Shown here piece by piece: positions 57,305 through 64,000 of a DNA stretch of 64,000 nt; the stretch's first letter is position 1; every line of letters begins with the position of its first letter. The notes below the pieces were generated by a model. That model saw nothing but the letters and a program-made list of their open reading frames with translations. It searched no databases and had not been told where the DNA came from. This DNA comes from Streptomyces malaysiensis subsp. samsunensis (lineage in GTDB: Bacteria; Actinomycetota; Actinomycetes; Streptomycetales; Streptomycetaceae). Both the position numbers and the translations under genes were made by a program. Location of the stretch: contig NZ_JANIIC010000002.1 in assembly GCF_024519315.1 (NCBI RefSeq), positions 124,001-188,000 on the forward strand, in the 5' to 3' direction.

Positions 57305-58177
57305 TCAGCGGTGATTGACCGCGATATCCATCAGATATTTTCCGTAGTCCGTCTTGCCGAGCTCGGCTCCGAGCTCATAGCAGGCGGCGGCGTCGATGAA
57401 CCCCATGCGGAAGGCTATCTCTTCGAGACAGGCGATCCGCACTCCCTGGCGCTGTTCCAGAAGCTGCACATACTGGCCCGCCTGGAGCAGCGAGTCATGG
57501 GTTCCGGTGTCCAGCCAGGCGAATCCGCGGCCGAGCCCCACGAGCCTGGCCTTTCCGCGTTCCAGATAGACGCGGTTGACGTCCGTGATCTCCAGTTCGC
57601 CGCGTGCGGAGGGCCGTACGTTCTTGGCGATGTCCACGACGTCGTTGTCGTAGAGATAGAGACCGGTGATGGCGAGGTTGGATTTGGGTGCGGCCGGCTT
57701 CTCCTCGAGGGAGATCAGCCGACCGTGCTCATCCATTTCTCCGACACCGTAGCGCTCGGGGTCCTTGACTCCGTAGCCGAAGAGCACACAGCCGTCGACA
57801 TGACTTGCCTCATGGTGCAGCATCTTCGAGAATCCGGGCCCATGGAAGATGTTGTCGCCGAGGACCAGCGCCACCTGGTCATCGCCGATGAATTCGGCTC
57901 CGATGATGAATGCCTCGGCGATTCCATTGGCATCGGGTTGTTCGGCGTACTCGATCGAAAGGCCCAGTCGGCCGCCGTCGCCGAGAAGCGCGCGGAACAG
58001 CCCCACATGGAGCGGGGTCGAGATGATCTGGATTTCCCTGACACCGCCGAGCATGAGCACCGACAGCGGGTAATAGATCATCGGTTTGTTGTAGACGGGA
58101 AGGATCTGCTTCGACACCGCATGTGTCAAAGGATGCAGTCGGGTACCGCTTCCTCCGGCGAGGACTATGCCCTTCAT
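57305..58177 (-). CDS. rfbA: Glucose-1-phosphate thymidylyltransferase
   Basis: 290 residues from ATG 58177 ([18 protein letters not shown]). Further motifs: [30 protein letters not shown] and [19 protein letters not shown]. Makes dTDP-glucose, first step of deoxysugar supply; operon with rmlB. A 26-codon upstream extension was rejected since homologues start here. CCCCTA-type motifs lie 54 bp upstream. Confidence 0.95.
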   Translation of the reverse strand: MKGIVLAGGSGTRLHPLTHAVSKQILPVYNKPMIYYPLSVLMLGGVREIQIISTPLHVGLFRALLGDGGRLGLSIEYAEQPDANGIAEAFIIGAEFIGDDQVALVLGDNIFHGPGFSKMLHHEASHVDGCVLFGYGVKDPERYGVGEMDEHGRLISLEEKPAAPKSNLAITGLYLYDNDVVDIAKNVRPSARGELEITDVNRVYLERGKARLVGLGRGFAWLDTGTHDSLLQAGQYVQLLEQRQGVRIACLEEIAFRMGFIDAAACYELGAELGKTDYGKYLMDIAVNHR

Positions 58178-58230
58178 GCGGCCAGAAGCTATCAACGCCG
58201 TCGGCCCGCGCTCCAGGTCTGCCGGTGCGA

Positions 58231-58248
58231 TAGGGGGGTAATCAGGGG
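58231..58248. promoter_or_regulatory. TAGGGG/CAGGGG motifs upstream of rmlA
   Basis: TAGGGG at 58231 and CAGGGG at 58243 (12 bp apart) lie 54-72 bp upstream of the rmlA start. They are in inverse orientation to the CCCCTA clusters elsewhere in the remnant. A weaker member of the set. Confidence 0.45.
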
Positions 58249-58260
58249 TGGGCATGGAAC

Positions 58261-58286
58261 AGGGGTGGCCTCATGCGGCCACCCCT
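58261..58286. terminator. Perfect 10-bp hairpin after the LAL regulator gene
   Basis: AGGGGTGGCC and GGCCACCCCT pair perfectly around a six-base loop (TCATGC), 28 bp beyond the stop at 58314 and before rmlA. Confidence 0.75.
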
Positions 58287-58313
58287 TCCGCGGGACATCG
58301 CCCCCGTCATCGC

Positions 58314-61118
58314 TCAGGCGATTTCATCCACCTGGGCCCGCAGCGCGGTCGGCAGCTGCTGTCGGCTCCTTATATTCAGCTTGCGGTAGACCCGCGTCAA
58401 ATGCTGCTCGACCGTGCTGATGGTGATGAACAGGTTGGCGGCTATTTCCCGGTTCGTATAACCGTCCACCGCCAGGGCGGCGACCCTGGCCTCGGATTCG
58501 CTGAGCTTGGTCCCCAGGGACTGCGGCACCGCGGGTTTCGGGCCGAGCGGTCCGGACACCGGACGCACCACCGGCCGTGGATCGCGGGCCTCCAGACCGG
58601 AGTCGAGGCGGATCCGGGCGCACAGCTCCTCGGCGCCGCACTCCTTGGCCATCCGCCAGGCCCGGCCCATGATGGCGTCGGCCCGCCCCAGCTCCCCGGA
58701 GCCGCGCAGCGTACGGCCCAGATCGTCCAGCGCCCGGGCCAGCTCCAGGCGGTCGCCGGAGCACTGCAACTCCTCCACGGCCTGGCCCAGCAGCCGGGAC
58801 CGGTTCTCGATGTCCCCGGCCGCGGCCAGTATCCGCAGCGAGACCCCGCGGACCCGGGAGTCCCCGGCGCCGTTCCTGGCCAGCTGCTCGGAGACCAGGT
58901 TCGCGGCCTTCTCCCGGTCGCCGAGCTCCAGCCATGCCTCGGCGGCGTCGGAGCGCCAGGGCAGCAGCGCCGGATGGTCGAGCTCCCACAGCTGGGCGAG
59001 CCGGCCGGCCATCAGGAATTCGCCGAGCGCGGCGTTGATGCGGTTGGTGGCCAGGTAGTAACAGCCGCGGGCGCGGGTGTAGCCCAGTCCGTAGATGCTC
59101 TTGAACAGCGCCTCGGGGACCGGGCGGCTCAGCTGCCGGGCCGCCGCGTCGTACTTGCCCATCGCCGTGTACGCGAGGATCTGGCTGGCCAGGGGGCCGC
59201 CGATGAAGACGCTTCCGTCGCGGCCTGGCACGATCTCCAGGGCGGTGGTCGCATAGGCCGCCGACTCCACGAGATTGCCCTGCCGCAGGGCGATTTCGGC
59301 CCGGATCGAGTCGAAGATGGCCCGCCAGCCCGGCGCCCGGCGCCGCTCGGCCTCGTCCATCAGCGCATCGCACCACGGCGCCGCCTTGTCCGGGCGGCCC
59401 GCGTACACCAGTGCGTTCACCGAGTTGACGATGGGTTCGAAGGTGGCGTCGGTGAGCGGCGGGACCTCGAGCACCTTCTCCGCCGCGGCCACCGGCGACT
59501 CCTCGCTCCCCCCGCGGCCGAAGAAGCCGCTGAACGCGGCCGTGATCGTCGACAGCGCGGAGGGTCTGCGGGACCTGAGCTGCGCCCGGGTGGCGCCGGC
59601 GTCCTCGCCCTGGCGCGCCGCGGCCCCGAGGGCCCGGTCCTGCGCACCGGACTCCTGGGCCCAGCGGGCGGTCATCCGGAACTGGGACATCGAGGCGGGT
59701 CCCGCGTTGCTCATGACGGCGTTGAGCCGGCCGATGGCGCCGCGCGCCTCCTCGATCCGGCCGTGCGCGAGCAACAGCTCGATCAGCCGCCCGATATGGG
59801 CGGCGGGCAGCCGGTCGGCGTACAGCGCGGCCAGCGGCTCCGCCAGCATCCGCTCGGACGCCGACGGGTTGAGCCGCCACATGATCCCGGCGGTGCCGAT
59901 CCTTATGCCGGCCCGCAGTTCCTCGTCCTCGCAGGCCGAGTACGCCAGCTCCAGACAGGCGACCGCCAGCTTGGCGTCGTCCTCGGCGAGCGCCTGCTGC
60001 GCGGCGTCCCGCAGCAGCGGCACCGCCCAGGGCTCGTCGGCGGACTGGGCGGCGAGCAGATGGCGGGCCACGGCGAGGGTCGCCCCGCCGCCCTGGTGCA
60101 GCAGTACGGCCGCGCGGCGGTTCATGTCCAGCCGGGCCTCGGGGTCCATGTCCTCCAGCACCGCGGCCTCGACGTACGGGTGGCGGAAGGCGAGCCCGTC
60201 GACGAGGCCGGCCGCGTCCAGCGCGGCGGCTCCGCGCCGGGTTCCGGTGGGGCCGGTGCGCAGCAGCCGGCCGAGGAGTTCGAGGGAGGTGGACGCGCCG
60301 AGCACCGCGATACCCTCGGCCAGCCGGGAGACGATGCGCCCGCTGCGGTAGACACAGGTGAGCGCGGCCTGGACGAACATGTCGCCCACCACGGGCTCCA
60401 CCGCGCCGCCGCGCCGTGGCGGCGCCCCCGCGGTGCGGTAATCGTCTATCACCGCGCGTAGCAACAACGGATTACCGCCGCTCACCTCATACCAGCTGTA
60501 GGCCACATCGGCCGAATCCGGAAGCCCCAGCCGGGTGGTGAGCAGCTGCGCGGTCTCCTCCCAGGACAGCCTCTCCAGCCGCAGCCGCTGGAAATTGGGC
60601 TGACGCAGCAGTTCGGTATTGAAGACGGCGTCTTTCTGCTCGCTGTCCGTCGCCTGCGCGAACACCATGAGGAGTTTGGCGGAGCGCGAACGGGTCGCCA
60701 GATACAGCAGGTACTGAAGTGACGCCGCGTCGACGAGTTGGAGTTCGTCGACGCAGATCACCACCGGTTCGCGGGAGGCGAGTTCATGGAGTGCGGCGCG
60801 GAACTCGCGGGCTCCCTGAACATGGGTCGGGGTTGCGTCGGCGCGATCGCCACCAGGGGTTTCACAGGGCTGTGCGACGCCGAGGAGGGGCCTGGTCGAG
60901 GGCCCGGTGCAGATGGTCGGCGGTGGCTTTGGGCAGCCGGGGGGAGTCCAGGAGCTGGCGCAGCGTGCCGAGCGGAGCCCGGTCGGCCGAGGTGCCGTAT
61001 GCCTTGAGGACGAGGGCTCCGGCCTTCGCCGCATGAGCCGTGACGGCTTCGAGGGTTTTGCCGCCACCCGCCGCCGCACTGTTCCAATGACATCCGCGCG
61101 CCCATTGTCATCGCTCAT
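58314..61118 (-). pseudogene. LAL-family (large LuxR) regulator with damaged N-terminus
   Basis: From about 60890 downward the frame is clean: Walker B VVICVDELQLVDAASL, tetratricopeptide-like middle and C-terminal LuxR helix-turn-helix (LSESEARVAALAVDGYTNRE, TISTVEQHLTRVYRKLNI). The first ~75 codons from ATG 61118 read as unrelated Arg/Pro-rich sequence. The true Walker A (SAAAGGGKTLEAV) and KAYGTSADRAPLGTLRQLL lie in another frame that meets a stop near 60863. The frame returns at a G-run (60886-60893), and ~20-30 residues before Walker A are missing. Without the P-loop the ATPase cannot work. Start overlaps the upstream dehydrogenase stop. Confidence 0.85.
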
Positions 61119-62822
61119 GGAGGTGCAGCCCCCGCCCTCCCTTGCGGCCCAGGTGACCCGCCTCGACCAGCCGCTGAAGATGGCGGGCCGGGGTCAGGGC
61201 CGGATCCCGGAAGGTGCCGTGCAGGGTGCGCTGGATGGCGAGGGAGACATCCAGGCCGATCACATCCAGCAGGCGCAGCGGCCCCATCGGATAGCCCTGT
61301 CCGGCCGCCATCACCGTATCGATGTCATCGGCGGTGGCCCAGCCCTCGTCGAGCATCGTCACCGCGCTGTTCAGATAGGGGAAGAGCAGGGCGTTGACGA
61401 TGAAACCGGCCCGGTCCGGGCAGTCCACCGCACGCTTGCCGAGCGCCGCGGCCAGCGCGTGCGCCGTGCCGAGGGCCTCCTTGGAGGTCAGCACGGTGTG
61501 CACCACCTCCACCAGCCGCATCACCGGAGCCGGGTTGAAGAAGTGCATCCCGATGACGTCCTCGGGCCGCCGTGTCGCCATCGCGCACTCGATGACGGGC
61601 AGGCTCGAGGTGGAGGTGGCGAGCACCGCCCCCGGTGCGCACACCCGGTCCAGATCGGCGAAGACGCCCCGTTTGACGTCGATGCCCTCGGCCACGGCCT
61701 CGACCCCAGGTCGCAGGCGCCGAGCGCCTGGAGTTCGCACCCCGCGGTCAGCCGGCCCATCGCCTCGGTGAGCAGCCCGGGCGCCAGCTTGCCGCGCCGC
61801 ACCCCGCGCTCCAGCGAGCGCTCCACGGCGGCCGCGCCTCCTTCGCGCGCCGCTCGCTCCGGGCCACCAGCGCCGTCGGATAGCCGGAGCGCGCACACCT
61901 CCGCGATACCGACGGCCATGGTGCCCGAGCCCACCACCCCGATCCGCCGCACGGCGCGGGCCGGTACGGGCTCGCCCAGGCCGTCCGCCGCGCCACCCCG
62001 CGCCGCGCCGCCCGCCCCGTACTCGTAGAAGCCGCGGCCCGCCTTCACCCCCACCAGACCGGCCGTCACCATATGGGCCAGGGTGGGCGCGGGCGCGTAC
62101 CGCGGATCACCGGTGCGCTCGTACAGCGCCTCCAGGGAGTCCCGCGCGGTGTCCAGGCCCATGGCGTCCAGCTGGGCCAGCGGCCCCATGGGCAGTCCGC
62201 AGCCCAGGGTCATGGCGGTGTCGATGCTGTCGCGCGAGGCGTAGCGCCGCTCGTACATGGCCACCGCGTTGTTGAGGTACGCCATGGTGAGCGCGCCCCC
62301 GATGAAGCCCGGCCGGTCGGCCACCGGCACCGGGATCCGGCCCAGGTCGCGGATCAGCTCCCGGACGTCCGCCAGCACCGCGTCCGCGGTGAGCGGGGTG
62401 CCCACCACCTCCACCGCCGGGGCCTCGCGGTCGGGTCCCAGCGGGAAGAGGTGCAGCCCCACCGTGCGGTCGGTCCGCCCGGAGCCGAAGGCGATCTCCG
62501 TCACCGGGAGCCCGGTGGTCGTGGTGGCGAACACCGTCTCCGGCGGACACTCGGCGTGGGCGCGGGCGAGCAGCCGGCGCTTGGTCTCCAGCCGTTCGGG
62601 GACCGCCTCGACCACCAGATCGGCCCGTGCGGCGGCCGCCGGGTCGGTGGTGAACTCGACGGCGGATTCCGCCGCGGTCACCCGCTCCCGGCCGCGCCGC
62701 AGGGCCGGTTCGTCCCGCTCCACGGCGATCACCCGCCGGCCGCCGCGGACCAGGGCGTCCACGAGGTGGCGGCCGGTGGTGCCGAGCCCGAACACCGCGA
62801 CGGTGGAAAAGCGCTGTGCCAT
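61108..62822 (-). pseudogene. Tandem-domain 3-hydroxybutyryl-CoA dehydrogenase with frameshifts
   Basis: Start ATG 62822 with AAAGGA nine bases upstream. Two fused 3-hydroxyacyl-CoA dehydrogenase units. The first (STVAVFGLGTTGRHLVDAL) has lost the HFFNP catalytic block (GLHLFPLGPD). The second (IGVVGSGTMAVGIAEV, VIGMHFFNPAPVMRLVE) is classical. The second unit is shifted between 61889 and 61835 (CARSGYPTALVARSERR lies in another frame, then restored) and again near 61706 (GACDL, then EAVAEGIDVKRGVFADL in a new frame). The product would end prematurely. Role: acetoacetyl-CoA to 3-hydroxybutyryl-CoA for the Ccr route. Confidence 0.85.
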
Positions 62823-62836
62823 GCCGATGAGTCCTT

Positions 62837-63214
62837 TCACTGGCCGGTACCTTGCGTGTGCTCACGGACCGCGGCGCCCGGAGCGCCGATCCGGTGCCGC
62901 ACCGGACAGGCGGTGGCGGGCCGGGGGTGATCGGGGGTCGAGGTGGCGACCACGATCCGGCCGAGCTGATCGGCGCGGATCCCGGCGTCCGCGAGGGCGG
63001 CGCGGGCAGCCTCCACGGCGGGATCGGAGGTGGCCTCGTGGTCGGCGGCGTAACAACGGCTGTGGATCCCGGCCTTAACGGAGATCCGCTCCGGGGTCGT
63101 CCCCGCGCGTTCGGCCACCAGCTCGTTGGACACGGTCCCGGCGGGCGGATACGAGCCGGTGCCGAGGGTCCCGATGGGCCGGCCACCGGGTGTCCGGACC
63201 GGGTGCTCGGTCAT
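62837..63214 (-). pseudogene. KASIII (FabH-like) N-terminal fragment
   Basis: 125 codons from ATG 63214 with GGGAG upstream. It matches only the start of KASIII proteins: PIGTLGTGSYPPAGTVSNEL, VKAGIHSRCYAADHEATSD and RIVVATSTPDHPRPATACPV. The frame leaves the family after RIGAPGAAV and ends REHTQGTGQ. The region with the catalytic Cys, His and Asn (about 200 residues) is missing. An intact enzyme could make acetoacetyl-CoA for the C4 pathway. Confidence 0.87.
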
Positions 63215-63387
63215 CCGGGTCTCCCGGCCCACGCGGCCGCCGCCTTCGCCGGTGCCGTCGCTGTCGTCGCGGTTCGCGGGGTGCGGCAGTGCTCACGAAG
63301 AAGGCGGTGCTCGAGAAGAAGCATTGAGTGGTTCCCTCCGGATCCATGCCGGGCTTCGACGCTACGGACCGGGCACGGCACGGATAA

Positions 63388-63418
63388 CCCCTAACCCATC
63401 ACCCCCCTAGGCCCCCTA
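63388..63418. promoter_or_regulatory. CCCCTA motif cluster upstream of the KASIII fragment
   Basis: CCCCTA at 63388, 63404 and 63413 (AACCCCTAACCC, CCCCCCTAGG, GCCCCCTACC). The first spacing of 16 bp equals that before the PKS gene. Located in the 312-bp divergent gap 63215-63526, about 170 bp from the fabH start; I see nothing else there. Confidence 0.6.
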
Positions 63419-63526
63419 CCGGGCGAACTCCGCACCGCCGCAGACCCGTGCGCATGGCGGGCACCCGCCGGAGGTGGTACCGGATACATGCAGGCCAACC
63501 GCAGACAGGCCCAGGGAGCGGCCCCC

Positions 63527-64000
63527 ATGGAGTGGTTCACCTCATCCGACTACTGGCTGAGCCGGCTGGTCTTCCAACGGGGTCTGGCCGCCGTCTATCT
63601 GATCGCCTTTGTGGTGGCGGCCCGGCAGGGCCGGGCGCTGCTCGGCGAGCGCGGGCTGACCCCGGTGCCGCGCTTCCTCGCGCAGGTGCCGTTCGGGCGC
63701 TCGCCCAGCCTGTTCCATCTGCACTACTCCGACCGGTTCTTCGTCTGCTGCGCCTGGCTGGGGGCCGCCCTGTCGGTCGCGCTGCTGGTGGGGGCCGGGG
63801 ACCGGGCGCCACTGGCGGTCGCGATGGTGGCGTGGCTGGTGCTGTGGCTGCTGTATCTGTCGATCGTCAATGTGGGACAGGTGTGGTACGGCTTCGGCTG
63901 GGAGTCCCTGCTGCTCGAGGCGGGGTTCCTCGCCGTGTTCCTGGGCAACGGGCGCACCGCGCCGCCCGTGCTCATCCTGTGGCTGCTGCGCTGGCTGCTG
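63527..64000 (+). CDS. Lipase maturation factor (LMF1)-family membrane protein, truncated by window end
   Basis: 158 codons visible from ATG 63527, nine bases after AGGGAG (ATG 63488 is in frame further up). Several membrane helices and the family blocks SSDYWLSRLVFQRGLAAVYL and WYGFGWESLLLEAGFLAVFL. Not part of the polyketide set by family; marks the right edge of the remnant. Confidence 0.85.
   Translation, partial: MEWFTSSDYWLSRLVFQRGLAAVYLIAFVVAARQGRALLGERGLTPVPRFLAQVPFGRSPSLFHLHYSDRFFVCCAWLGAALSVALLVGAGDRAPLAVAMVAWLVLWLLYLSIVNVGQVWYGFGWESLLLEAGFLAVFLGNGRTAPPVLILWLLRWLL

Noticed and set aside
48517..63214. Explaining the frameshifts as plain sequencing error
   Set aside because: I saw no comparable breaks in the other 48 kb, and several lesions are large truncations or chimeric joins. 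Misassembly of repetitive PKS DNA is not excluded and is stated as an open alternative.

Overview
The window is a chromosomal segment of a high-GC actinomycete, almost certainly a Streptomyces. The base composition and third-position GC fit, and so do the gene families: a CtpH/I-type P-ATPase, a Cse-like lipoprotein/two-component operon, a PAS-LuxR regulator, a KSQ-type modular polyketide synthase and a LAL regulator. The clade (violaceusniger/hygroscopicus-like) is only a guess from the polyketide genes. I see no rRNA, tRNA or CRISPR.

Layout. 1-9 kb: a P-type ATPase running off the left edge, an 11-residue-repeat membrane protein, an orphan PimM-like PAS-LuxR regulator, and an envelope-stress-type operon (lipoprotein, response regulator, histidine kinase) followed by a GT51 glycosyltransferase whose transpeptidase domain has lost its catalytic motifs. 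10.7-12 kb: a terminator-bearing repeat (second copy at 38.4 kb) with an intact IS982-family element inserted at its end. 12-24 kb: orphan ctaD, an ECF sigma factor with its partner, Fpg/Nei, a SpoIIE-type phosphatase, a conserved leader peptide before a GST-like gene, a Mut7-C protein, YihY, and a compact operon encoding a protein with 16 cysteines, a Tat-signal protein and a MauE-like membrane protein. 23.5-34 kb: acyl-CoA catabolism under TetR and PaaX control (thiolase, SDR, a two-subunit acyl-CoA dehydrogenase, AidB, enoyl-CoA hydratase) plus a LacI regulator and a 754-bp gene-free inverted-repeat region carrying LacI-like operators. 34-48 kb: mostly housekeeping or redox genes (P450, PI-PLC, dodecin, USP, transketolase, NDH-2, FAD monooxygenase, a second Fpg, catalase-like protein).

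48.5-63.2 kb is the most unusual part: the eroded remains of a glycosylated polyketide gene cluster. Its parts would supply C4 precursors (KASIII, 3-hydroxybutyryl-CoA dehydrogenase, crotonyl-CoA reductase giving ethylmalonyl-CoA), a polyketide chain (KSQ loading module, AT, DH), a deoxysugar (RmlA, RmlB, 2,3-dehydratase, 3,5-epimerase), export (ABC ATPase) and regulation (LAL). Only rmlA, rmlB and the ABC ATPase look intact. The rest carry frameshifts, truncations or chimeric junctions, including a PKS joined in frame to the sugar epimerase. I noticed no comparable damage in the flanking ~48 kb, which argues for real decay rather than general sequence error, although misassembly of repetitive PKS DNA remains possible. 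Four intergenic regions of this cluster share clustered CCCCTA motifs, a candidate regulon signature of the (itself damaged) LAL regulator.
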